A stretch of 64,000 nt of DNA from Hesseltinella vesiculosa. Its lineage: Eukaryota; Mucoromycota; Mucoromycetes; Mucorales; Cunninghamellaceae. Positions within the stretch are counted from its first letter, which is position 1. The number at the start of each line of letters is the position of its first letter. The notes under the pieces are model-generated. The model had not been told where the DNA came from. It saw nothing but the letters and a program-made list of their open reading frames with translations, and did no database searches. This document shows, in pieces, positions 40,699-50,661 of this stretch. The stretch covers positions 186,001 to 250,000 of the forward strand of contig MCGT01000035.1 of the NCBI GenBank assembly GCA_002104935.1, written 5' to 3'. Position numbers and translations under genes: made by a program.

Positions 40699-41889
40699 AT
40701 GCTTCGTTCCTTGTTTCAACGGATATGGAAATCTAACGAAAAGTATGACACGTGGACACGCCAACAACTGATTGACCGACTCACGTTACTTGAAACGAGA
40801 TCGACGACAACTTCAAAGCATTTGCCCCGGCGATGGATTGATCCGTCACAGTACCCTCAGCAGCGAGTCGCTTTCAAGGTGGCGTACATTGGCTGGCGTT
40901 ATTTTGGCTTTGCTGCCCTCAAGGAAACTCAACAGACAGTCGAGGGCCAGCTGTTCCAGGCGCTGCAGAAGAGCCAGTTGATCCAAGATCCAGACTCGTG
41001 CAGGTTTACTCGGTGTGGTCGTACGGATCGTGGGGTCAGTGGTCTTGGTCAGGTGATTGCCCTGGATGTGCGTCAAAGTAAGGATCCGCTCAAACCTATC
41101 CCGTACTTGGAAACCGTCAACGGGCTATTGCCGCCCGACATTCGGCTCTGGGCCTGGTCGCCTGTAGCTACCGACTTTCATGCTCGCTTCGATTGCCGGT
41201 CACGCACCTACAAGTATTTTTTCCAGCGTCAGGGTCTCGACATCGAAGCTATGCAGCTGGCCGCCAATGCCATGTTGGGGTCACACGACTTTCGGCATTT
41301 TTGCAAACTCGATCCGGCCAAACAAACCAGCTACCAGCGCCGTCTGCTGTCATTGACACTGCAGCCCATCACCTCCGGTGGCTCCCAAACCGATGCGTAT
41401 GAAGCTGTGATTCAGGGCTCGGCCTTTTTGTGGCATCAAGTTCGGTGCATCATGTCGATCTTGTTTTTGGTGGGGCAACGCTTGGAATCACCCGACATTG
41501 TACGACAATTGCTAAACACAGACCGCCTGGCTGGTAGACCCGACTATCCGTTGGCCAGTGAGCTACCATTGCTGTTGTATGATTGCCAATTTGATGACCT
41601 GCCGTGGCAACATAGTCCGAAGCCCGAGCGACTGGAGCAGCATTGGCAGGACCTGTGGCAAGACCAATGGACCCGTGCTCAACTGTATGACACATTTGCC
41701 TCGACGATCACCCAGCCATCCACACATACCGCCAGACCATCTTCGACTGTTGTCCTTGGCGCTGGCAAATCCCTTCGTACATCACGTTATCGTCCCTTGA
41801 TGGAACGGTCTCTTGCTGACTCGGAGCAAGTCAAGCGCGCAAAATATGAAGCCAAAAAACGACTCAAACAGCAAGGTGTCACATTGTAG
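40699..41889 (+). CDS. DEG1: tRNA pseudouridine(38/39) synthase
   Basis: TruA-family enzyme that converts U38/U39 in the tRNA anticodon stem-loop. Single exon, 396 aa (yeast Deg1/Pus3 is about 440). Visible: FKVAYIGWRYFGFA near residue 60, the catalytic-Asp motif GRTDRGVSGLGQVIALD, and the later GSAFLWHQVRCIM segment typical of TruA proteins. Spacing before GRTDRGVS and the region LETRSTTTSKHL fit the Pus3 subgroup more than Pus1. The ATG at 40699 is used; the frame is open a few codons upstream without an ATG. Convergent with the carrier gene (206 bp). Confidence 0.9.
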   Translation: MLRSLFQRIWKSNEKYDTWTRQQLIDRLTLLETRSTTTSKHLPRRWIDPSQYPQQRVAFKVAYIGWRYFGFAALKETQQTVEGQLFQALQKSQLIQDPDSCRFTRCGRTDRGVSGLGQVIALDVRQSKDPLKPIPYLETVNGLLPPDIRLWAWSPVATDFHARFDCRSRTYKYFFQRQGLDIEAMQLAANAMLGSHDFRHFCKLDPAKQTSYQRRLLSLTLQPITSGGSQTDAYEAVIQGSAFLWHQVRCIMSILFLVGQRLESPDIVRQLLNTDRLAGRPDYPLASELPLLLYDCQFDDLPWQHSPKPERLEQHWQDLWQDQWTRAQLYDTFASTITQPSTHTARPSSTVVLGAGKSLRTSRYRPLMERSLADSEQVKRAKYEAKKRLKQQGVTL

Positions 41890-42095
41890 ATTTTTTTGTA
41901 TATATTTCAACTGCCAATCCTAGATTCTCATGGAGAAAAAAAAAATTTATTTACAAATGCTTGGCAATTATTGTAGAGAATGAGGGGGTGCGGGGAAGAG
42001 CAAAGGTGATGTGAATGATATATATATTTTTTTTTTTGAATATTTGATATTTGTTACGTCTAAAATAGTCAAGGGCAATTGGATAAAAAAAAGTT

Positions 42096-44003
42096 CTATG
42101 AGATGCCGAGGGACCGTTTGCTAAGTTCATAAATAGCATAACTGATACTGACCGAGGGCACGACCTGGATGACAAAAAATAGGTGAGATGCTGGGCGCGA
42201 TGTTTGAATGGTTTACCTTGAAGAGAGTCGGCCCAAGACCACGGTAAAATCCTCGAACACCATCTAATTGGTAAGTCTTTCTTGCTGCATCAAAAGCAGA
42301 GGTATAACGATAAGGGTGGCCTGGGGTTCCTTGAGCTTGAAGTCTAAAAAAAAAAAAAAAAAGATGAGCTGGCGTCAATAGAGCCGGGTCACTTCGTTTA
42401 CCTTGTGCGGATCATATTTAAAGGATACACGCTGGTAGCACCAATGCAGCCACTGACCATACCACAGGACCAAAGGACCAAAATGTTAGGTTGAGGGGCT
42501 ACGTCTCCAGGCCTAGATTGTTGTTTCATGTATTGAAGATATGTCACTTTTAGAGTTTCATAAATCCCCATATCCAGTGCTTGATATGGAAACACGCCCA
42601 ACAACCCTGGCAAATGACATCGCCGGTAATGAAAAAAAAAAAAAAAAAGATGAGGAGATCTTTCACAGCCTTTGTAAAATGCTTACCCAATGTCAGGCCG
42701 GGCCAGAAGGCGCGGATGCCTTGGGAGCGATACATTTGACGAGCGGTCGACAAGACGACGGAGCGACCAATGAATTTGGACGAGGCAGATGTACAGTTGG
42801 CATTGACTTGGGCTGGGGTGGTATTGGCGGCGGCAGCGGCGGTGGCAGCCGCAGACAGGGGTTTGCCCGCAGTGGTGGACATGATGCGGGTTTTCAGTGT
42901 TTCGACGGGGTAAATGCAAAATTGAGAACATAGACCAGCCACGCCACCAGCTATAAACCGTGCTCCAACGGGAATGGCGTTCTTGTCCTCTGAGTGGGTT
43001 AATTCCGCAAGCACTGTCTTGGCAGTTTCAAACACGTAGAACTTGATGCTAACCAAAAAAAAAAAAAAAGGTGTTTAGAGCGTTTAGAGCAAGTGATAGA
43101 AGTGCCTACGAAGATTCAGGGACGATCTTGAACACGTTCAAGCCGTTGCCAACAAAAAAGGCGCGAAAGCCACCTTGGCCATAAATGTTCTTGACAGCCT
43201 GAAGGATGGTGGAGCCAGAAGAAGCACGGGCGGCTGCACAGGTAGCAGAGGCGGCTGATGGGCCTTTGTAGGCGGTTTGGGTAATCAGGTACACTTTCAG
43301 ACGATCAAAGGGGGCAGTGCAGGTTCTTGAGACAGCACCTGCGATACCACCGGCAGCCAAGTACTTGTAGGCATTGTGTGCGGCTTCATCGGTATGAGGA
43401 AAGACAACTTCGGCATCGTGGGTCAGTTGTGTTGATGTTTGATAGTAGCGATAGATCTCGGTGATGGTGGTTTCTCTAGGCAACAGCAGCAAAAAATCAC
43501 GCCAATCTCGAAAATCGATATAACCATGACGATCTAATAGGGAGTGAGCGCTTCCTTCCTTTTATCCAACAGGGACTCTTACCGGTGTCAATCAGTTGAA
43601 TGAAATCTTCCAAATCGTCCTTTGTCACACGAATGCCAGCTGATTTCAAAGCATTTTCCAGTTCTTCTGGGTGCAAACGATGGTCGCCTGATTTGTTGAT
43701 TTGTGCGAAGAGGTTCCAGAGGTCCCGCTCCTTTTCGAGGACATAGGCTCTGAATTCATTATAGTCGATCAGGCCATCACGGGCCGTATCGCACATGGCC
43801 AGGAGGTCGGTGGCATAGCGGGTGTGGGCCGGAAGGTGTGTGAGTTTGAGAAAGCCGCCGAGGATGCATTCGGCATCGAGAACGCCGGTGCCATGCTGGT
43901 CCAAGGAATCAAAGAGGCTGCGGATGCGCTCTTCTCGTTCGTTGGCCTTTTCATCGTAGTAAGGATGTCGTTCCGGAGGAGGATCGGTAGGGCTGTCCAT
44001 CAT
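42096..44003 (-). CDS. SAL1: Calcium-dependent mitochondrial carrier (ATP-Mg/Pi type)
   Basis: Mitochondrial inner-membrane carrier of the SCaMC/Sal1 type, exchanging adenine nucleotides for phosphate under calcium control (family knowledge). Six exons: 44003-43583, 43533-43110, 43048-42687, 42606-42402, 42343-42217, 42164-42096; total 1608 nt, 535 aa. The N-terminal half has four EF-hand-like loops starting at about residues 35, 72, 103 and 139 (the second, DTARDGLIDYNE, and the fourth, DTDRHGYIDFRD, are the best). Three carrier repeats carry APFDRLKV, YPVETLKTR and YPLNMIRTR, the P-x-[DE]-x-x-[KR] signatures; the third is degenerate at the acidic position. Several introns end in 13-17 base poly-T tracts. 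It ends SKRSLGIS. Confidence 0.92.
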
Positions 44004-44773
44004 CAAAATAAAAACAAGGGTAAGTGGGGCTGGTCAATCAATCTAAAAAGGAGCGATCAGTTATATAATGACGAAGTCGATGATCTGAGATTTACCAAGA
44101 AAAAAAAAAGGAATGGGAGCGATTAATACATGTAATCAATAAAACAAGCACGAACGACAACTGGACCTTTTTTTTTTTAAAAAAAAAAAGTGTAGCAATG
44201 AGAGAGGGGAGGTGAAGAGAGGGAGGGTAAAAGAAATAGAAAGAGATGTCAAACGTGCTAGTTCAATAAGACGTAAGGCAGTTCAATGGGGGTAGGGGGA
44301 GGTTGAAAAGGTCCCAATGGCGAAAAGGTGGAGAACAACAGAGAAAAAAAGAGAAAAAGGGGGGGGTTCAACAAAAAGCTGCCAGTGTTTTTTTTTGGCT
44401 GACTTTGAATAACCGCCGGACATCGGGTTTGTGCAGTTTGTCAAAAAAAGTGGTCATTTCCCGTTCTGGGATTGGCTCGTTTCTTAAGCTCATTTTTCCA
44501 AGGATGTCCTTGTGACATGTTTTATTTATGAACTTGGTCCACATATACCGCCTAGGTAAACAATGTCTGATGTGAAGAAAGAGCTGAGAGGGTGACTCAT
44601 TCTCTCAAGGCTGGCGGCTTGATCTTTCATTTTATTTTTTTCCATCTTTGGGTAATCCATCGCCACTGCTCGTGTTCCAGAGAAGGATAAATGCAAATGG
44701 CAGAGATAGTTTACTAGGTGGGGTCATGGTGGTCTATGGAAAGGTGGTCTATAGGAAAAAGGGAGGGGGAAGT
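44004..44773. other. Spacer between two minus-strand genes
   Basis: 5' side of the carrier gene and 3' side of the 44774 gene. AATAAA-like sites, a TTTTTTTTTTAAAAAAAAAA palindromic run near 44168-44189 and G-rich runs near 44288-44302 and 44358. No gene supported. Confidence 0.4.
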
Positions 44774-46231
44774 CTAGATGGGGTAAGGTGCCGACTGGCT
44801 ACGATGGACAGGGTCTGGGTATTCTAGACCCAAGGTATATTGAGCCTGTGTTCGTTGCCATTGACGTTCGAGAACCAAATCGAGAACGCTGTTGCTTTGG
44901 ATAGGGTGTAGCGTGTTGGGAAAGGGTGTCGCAGAGACAGAGGCGGCAGAGTGCATGTCGCCGTTGGGCAGGGAGGTGAGTGGCGATGGAACGGATGAAT
45001 CAGAGGGAGAAGACGACCAGTCATCGGCAGGGGCAAGCAAAAGATGCCGGGGTCGAGGCTGAGCTATAGGTTCCACTGGTTGACCAGGGCAGTAATTGGG
45101 CGGTGGCGGAAGAAGCGTGACGACAGGGTGGACATGGTTAGGGCGGTTGTGCTCAATGACAAAGTAATGGTCATCGGGCAAGGTCATGTTCCTAAGAAGC
45201 TCGTGCAGACGACGGCGGCGCGCAACCTCGACTTGCATTTCCAAATGGTGTATACGTGTGGACTTGCGCATGCGGTACCAATGATACACAATCACAGCAA
45301 TCACATACAACGCCAAAGGAACCCACAGTAGCTTGGCGACCGGCGGCAGATCCGGCACAAACACCGAGACTGTGCCCACAAACACAAACGACATGACGTA
45401 AAATGCCAAGCAGATGCCATGGAACTGGTGTTGAACGCAGCCGACAACCTGTTTACGTGAGAGCAAAGACGGCCACGAGACTAAAAAGTCGATGCAGCCG
45501 GTGTCGCACTCTTCCTCGTCGCGGTACATTTGCTCTAGCCGGCGTAGATTGGCCATGTCATGCTGTAGGCGAGCCTCCATCAATGGATCCTCGTAGCGCT
45601 TGTAAGAAGGTGGCCGGGAAAGCGTTGGATGGAGGTCGATGGAAGTGGGCTGACGTGATAGGCTGTCGAAGGCAGTGTCTACGTAGGAGAATTGTGATGG
45701 TGTATGACTGCACAGAGTATGGTGGGAGAGAGTGCGGTTGGAGGGCGACCAAGGGTTGTTGGAGGGCAGGGCAGACGGTGGCGTATGAGGCGCTTGGATG
45801 GGCTGGGGCATTGAAGAAACAGACGGTTGACGGGCTCGAGCACAGCTGTCTTGGTCCGTTGTGGGTAGAAATGGGAGGCTTCGATGGGGGCGCCAGCAGC
45901 TTGGGCGGTGAGGTAATGCCGACAGCTGTGCAGTGACGTCCGTGGACCGGCTGGTGTGGAGATGATGCATGATGAGATCTTCATTGTCGGCCGTGCGAGT
46001 TAGGGTATCCGTGGGCATCGTTTGTGTCGATCCAAAGTCGTCACGGGCATCGTTGGGGGCTATGATTAGGGCTGTCATAGTGGAATGCTGCGCAATTGCG
46101 GGAGGAAAAGATGGGCTTGAGGTGGCTCGCGGTGAAAATGAACCAGAAAAAGAATTTGTGACGGACGAGGTCGGATGGTGATTGTGTTCAGAGTATATCT
46201 TTGCTACAATGGCTTGCTTTTGCAATGGCAT
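44774..46231 (-). CDS. Predicted two-helix membrane protein, function unknown
   Basis: Single-exon frame of 485 aa. The first 260 residues are low complexity, rich in Ser, Pro, Thr and His. Then come two hydrophobic segments, around residues 270-293 (ICLAFYVMSFVFVGTVSVFV) and 300-323 (LLWVPLALYVIAVIVYHWYR), separated by a short PDLPPVAK loop. A basic, helix-prone stretch (MQVEVARRRRLHELLRNM) follows and a second disordered Pro/Ser-rich tail. This suggests a hairpin in a membrane with both long tails on the same side (inference). I do not recognise the family. Start ATG begins MPLQKQAIVAKIYSEH; no introns needed. Confidence 0.75.
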   Translation of the reverse strand: MPLQKQAIVAKIYSEHNHHPTSSVTNSFSGSFSPRATSSPSFPPAIAQHSTMTALIIAPNDARDDFGSTQTMPTDTLTRTADNEDLIMHHLHTSRSTDVTAQLSALPHRPSCWRPHRSLPFLPTTDQDSCARARQPSVSSMPQPIQAPHTPPSALPSNNPWSPSNRTLSHHTLCSHTPSQFSYVDTAFDSLSRQPTSIDLHPTLSRPPSYKRYEDPLMEARLQHDMANLRRLEQMYRDEEECDTGCIDFLVSWPSLLSRKQVVGCVQHQFHGICLAFYVMSFVFVGTVSVFVPDLPPVAKLLWVPLALYVIAVIVYHWYRMRKSTRIHHLEMQVEVARRRRLHELLRNMTLPDDHYFVIEHNRPNHVHPVVTLLPPPPNYCPGQPVEPIAQPRPRHLLLAPADDWSSSPSDSSVPSPLTSLPNGDMHSAASVSATPFPNTLHPIQSNSVLDLVLERQWQRTQAQYTLGLEYPDPVHRSQSAPYPI

Positions 46232-46382
46232 GATATGTCGAAAGGAAGGGTATGGAAGAGAGGCTAGACCGAGTGAAAAAAAAAAAAAAGGCCGAAATTG
46301 AAAAAGCTAGAAGCTTTCCAGCTGAAACCTTGGCCATGCCGGTGGGTTTCAGCGGCGATTCATTTGAATGAGAAAAGGCCAG

Positions 46383-47629
46383 CTAGACGATGGTTTGCGG
46401 TTGGCATTGGTGTGCAAGCTTGGAGAGCTGCAAAGGGATGTCTTGCCGATGGTCACGACACAAAATCATGGTTTTCATGACCTCACTGGGAGGAATGACG
46501 AATTCAGGAATGGTGTCGGCCAGGGTAGGGTCAATATCGTCAAGTTTTGTCGGGTCGTCCAAGTCCATACGAGCCATCCTGAACATTTGGCGCATTTGGT
46601 AGTGGGTAGCCAGGGTCAATTCCATATGTACATCCATGCGACCTAAAATGTGAAAGTTGAGCAAGGCGGAAGTCATGCCAGACATTTTTTACCTGAGCGG
46701 ATGACGGCGGGATCTAGTTTGAGTTTGTGGTTGGTGGTCATGATGAAAAGGATGCCATCCGCCATGGTATGTCCGTCCAAAATGCTGAGGAATGTGCTGA
46801 GGTTGAAACCTTCACCATCGTCGTCTTGATCGCTCGTATTGGTCATGACACGCTGAGATCGGCGATGAAGGACCTGGAAGAGAAGTGAGTTGGGTTGGAA
46901 GATGCATTAGAGGTGACGCAGACTTACGGTGGTTTGAGCATCGACATCTTCAAAAACGACAACGGCATTGGTTGGTATAGAGACAAAGGCGTCCAGGAGC
47001 TCGGCATCGGAGCGGATGTAGCCCAGGTTGATAAAGTAGAGAGATCGGCCCAGATAAGACGCAATGGCCAGCACCAGACTCGTTTTGCCGGTGCCAGGAG
47101 AGCCATAGAGCAAGTAGCCTCGTTGGTAGGCAAGACCAACGCGCTTGTAAAAATCGCGATTGTCAACAAATGCATCAAGATCCTGCTTGACCAAGCGTTC
47201 GTTCTTGGGGCACAGCGCCACCGTGGCCAAGCCAAGGTTGTCGTGGAGCGAACATACTTGGACCCATTTGGCTTGCGTGCCAGAATACTCGTACCGAGCC
47301 CGTGCACGCTTCGCTTGTTCGGCAGCCACGTGCAAAAGATACGCTTTGGCGCTGTGGTCCAAAAAGGCCGCCAGAGTTGCCACCGTTGCTGTCTTGTCCG
47401 CCGTTGACACACGGATGGGTGGTTCGTGGGTGGCCTGTTGCAGCTGGAACCGCAGCATCGATGGTGGTAGCCCAGGCATCCACTCGGAGCCAGATGGCAT
47501 GGACGGGTGTTGTTGCATAGCTGTCTGATTGTTGGAAGCATTGGATTCAAACATGACCTTTAGTAAATAGCCTTCATAATTGATTGCAGTCACTAGAAAA
47601 AAACACGCATGAGCTGATCCTGCTGCCAT

Positions 47630-47668
<39 letters not shown>

Positions 47669-48177
47669 TTGGTGAGACTGAGGCACAATGTCATAGGGAG
47701 GCGGTTCATCAGCAGATCGCTCCAATTGTAAATTAGGTCTGAGGTGAAAGACACCTGCCGATCGATGTTGGGTTTCCTGCGATAGGAAATGGCAAAGAGC
47801 TTGATGGTACAGATTGCGATCTGGGCAACAGAAGAAAAAGCGTGTGAATAGCAGGGCTGCATAAGACATTGGGATTTACTTGAGCGATAATCGTCAGGCA
47901 CATCAGGATCAATCAGGAGGGCGATTTCCTTGCGGGCATGTGGCCGCATATGAGCCAAGGAATGGCTCAACCGGATGGATGCGTAGATGGTGAGCTTGAT
48001 CAAAACTAGGAACAGCGTGATGACCGTGGTGACCAGAAATGTGTCGACAGCGTAGATGCCAGTGCGTTGCACATATCGATCCAGGCGACCAGGTAGATAA
48101 GCATAGAGTATCGATTCCAATTGTGTAAACGAAAATAGATTGGTTAATGATGCAACAATGGTATTGAAGTCATCCAT
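46383..48177 (-). CDS. BCS1-like AAA ATPase
   Basis: AAA+ ATPase of the BCS1 group; in yeast Bcs1 sits in the mitochondrial inner membrane and inserts the Rieske protein into complex III. Five exons: 48177-47880, 47820-47668, 47592-46928, 46873-46693, 46642-46383; total 1557 nt, 518 aa (yeast Bcs1 456). An N-terminal hydrophobic helix spans about residues 44-66 (TFLVTTVITLFLVLIKLTIY). Walker A is YGSPGTGKTS and Walker B VVVFEDVDAQ, then FLSILDG, TTNHKLKLDPAVIRSGRMDV. The N-terminal BCS1-specific region and the arginine-finger segment are present. Divergent sequence and a long C-terminal part mean it may be a paralogue rather than the Rieske chaperone. The second intron begins with a poly-A run of about 26 bases. 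Confidence 0.85.
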
Positions 48178-48261
48178 GCCATTTAAAAAAGGAAAAAGGG
48201 AGGCAAAAGATTTGAAGAATTTTTTTTAATTTAATTTTAGGGGAAATCTAGGCAACGCTAT

Positions 48262-49625
48262 TTACAATTTGGATTCCATCGAGCTCTTTTCGAAAAACGA
48301 GTGAATGGTGTCGACCAAGAGGTTCACCTGATCCAAGGTATTATGACCGTGGAAACAAATGCGTACGCGCTCTTGGCCTCTGGGTACAGTAGGGGAGCAG
48401 ATGGGTTTGACAATGAAGCCCCGCTCGTTGAGAAAGCCGGCCAGCGCTCGGACCGGTCGATTGCCATTCAGCACCACACCTTGAATAGGGCTGGTGGACG
48501 GTAGCAACTCACCTGTCGGCAGCTGTACTTTGCTTCGAAACCGCTCAATCAACTGTTGCAAGTGTGACTGAATCTACAGCAAGAACTCCTTGGTGAGTTC
48601 TCTCTCATGCCCATGGCTCCTCTTGACAAGCCTACCTTGTTGATGTTGTCGGAAGCCAGCTGTCGGTACGCTGATTGGATAAGGGCGAGGCTGCTGAATG
48701 GCATGAATGTGGAGTAAATGAGCGGTCGTGCATAGTTGATGAGATATTGTCGTAATGTGTCACTGCCGAGAATCGCCGCTGGGGAAAGCAAAGGTCGCGT
48801 TAGTCATCCTGAATACGTTTCCCCCAAACGATTTTTATCCGTTTACCTCCATTGCCGGCCAAGGCCTTGCTGAATGTATGGATCCGAGCAAACACTCTAT
48901 TTTCTAGCCCTAATTGACACACCACGCCTTTGCCATGGTCACCAAAGACACCTGTGGCATGTGCCTGTTCAAAAAAAAAGTTGGCCGAGCCATTGGACGA
49001 TACCTTTCCTTACCTCATCTACAATCAAAAAACCATTGGAGCCGTCGGGCCAGTACTTCAGCAACAGATCCGACATTTCCCTCAGCGGTGCCACATCCCC
49101 ATCCATCGAGTACACCGATTCGATGGCCACAAAGACGTTTTGCTTGGTATGTTTCACCATGTCTAGCTTGACAGCCAGGTCGTTGACGTTGGAGTGCTGG
49201 AAAGCGATGCGTTGGGTGTTCCGGGACAGGCGCATGCCTTCATGTGAGCTGGCGTGGATCAGTTCGTCATAGAGGATAATGTCTCCCTTTTGCGGCACGG
49301 AGCTGAGCAACCCAACATTAGCATCGAACCCAGAATTGAAGATCAAGCCAGAAGGGGCGCCGTGGAAGTCGGCAATGGTGCGCTCCAAATCCTCGGCATA
49401 CTTGGAATTACCATCGAGTAATCGTGAGCCAGTAGAGCCTAGGATAGTGGTCATGGATTGCAATTCTTGTAAGTAGTCGTCTCGCATAGCATCGCTGGCA
49501 GCAAGGCCCAGAAAGTCATTGGATGAGAAATCAAGCGCCTTTGGATCATTCACCACCAGACGTCGCAGCTTTGCAATCTTTTGTCGTCGTTGCAACAATG
49601 CATCTAGCTGGGCTGTGAGATCCAT
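48262..49625 (-). CDS. bioF: 8-amino-7-oxononanoate synthase (BioF-like), probable peroxisomal
   Basis: PLP enzyme of the alpha-oxoamine synthase family, joining pimeloyl-CoA and alanine in biotin synthesis. Four exons: 49625-49014, 48964-48847, 48778-48636, 48573-48262; 1185 nt, 394 aa (E. coli BioF 384). Visible: LDFSSNDFLGLA near residue 32, GSTGSRLLDGN, VDEAHATGVFG across the first splice, the PLP-lysine motif HTFSKALAGNG, and SPTVPRGQERVRICFHG near the end. The protein ends ESKL, a perfect SKL peroxisomal signal, fitting the known peroxisomal site of this step in other fungi. Other members of the family (5-aminolevulinate synthase, serine palmitoyltransferase) are longer and fit less well. 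BCS1-like gene lies just downstream on the same strand. Confidence 0.88.
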
Positions 49626-50661
49626 ACTACAGAAATAAAGTGGGGTTGGCTGAGAAATAGAGAGGAAAAGGGAGGGGAAACAGCAAAAAACTTGTTGGGC
49701 GAAAAAAAAAAAAAAAAGGAACCCCAACCCAACTCTGTCCGAGCCAATGTGAAATTCATGATCTTGCAATTCTGCTACGTTTTCCTGGACCTGTTTTAGC
49801 CTTTTTGGTGTGACCACTTTGACATCCAAGCGAACCGTTTTTTTGACAGGGTATGCGCAGTCATGCTGGGCATATCAGTTTTTCCCACGATCCCCTTGTT
49901 TTGCACCCTCGTGTCTGCGCCCAGCTCTTTTCACCAATAGACCCATTCTCCTCCTATCAAACAATCCCTACGGAGATCCATCAGACAAATGAAAGCAAAA
50001 CAAGGAAAATAATCGGCTGAGGAGGATGAAAACACACTGCTCGTGGAAATCATCGTTAGCCAAGCGCATCTCCGTATGCTTGAATCTGTCAAAAATCTTC
50101 GATTTCACCTCCGATCTCCAGTTGAATGAACGATCAGAGCTGGACGGGAACCGGTAGCAGGTGAGGAGCAGGTGCGAAGAAGCCACCGCAGCTACAGGCG
50201 ATGAAGCAGGACCAGGAGAAGCCCCAGACAAAGAACGGCACAGGTGGCTGTGAAATACGTTTGGAATAATCGGGCCAAGGATAAAGGATAGCTATTGTAA
50301 AATAGATGATGAAGAAAAGAAGCGAAGATTCAAAGCAAGGCCTGGAATGACATTCGAGGAAGAAGTCTGAGCGCCAACTTCCTAGCCAGGAATCGAAGCA
50401 GGCTAAATATGGTACTTTTTTTTCAAAATGAATAAAAGGAAATGCTGCACAGCACTTTTGAGTGATCGAATCGATTTGAGGTTTTGTCCTTGTCTATTGT
50501 GAAAAAAAAAAAAAGAAAGCTTGACCAAATCGAAGCGTTGTTGTTGCTGACGCCAAAAAAGGCAACTGCGCTGCATAAAAACGAAAAAAAATAAAAGCGT
50601 GCCTCTTTCATTCTTTTTTCATTGTCATATTTTTTTGTTTTTTATTTAAAAAAAAAAGGCA
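49626..50661. other. Divergent upstream region, bioF / PH-domain gene
   Basis: About 1 kb. Poly-A near 49700-49716, a short stretch GCCAGGAATCGAAG-AGGCT near 50388 that recurs near 423 in this window, and long poly-T/poly-A runs near the plus-strand start. I find no supported gene. Confidence 0.4.
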
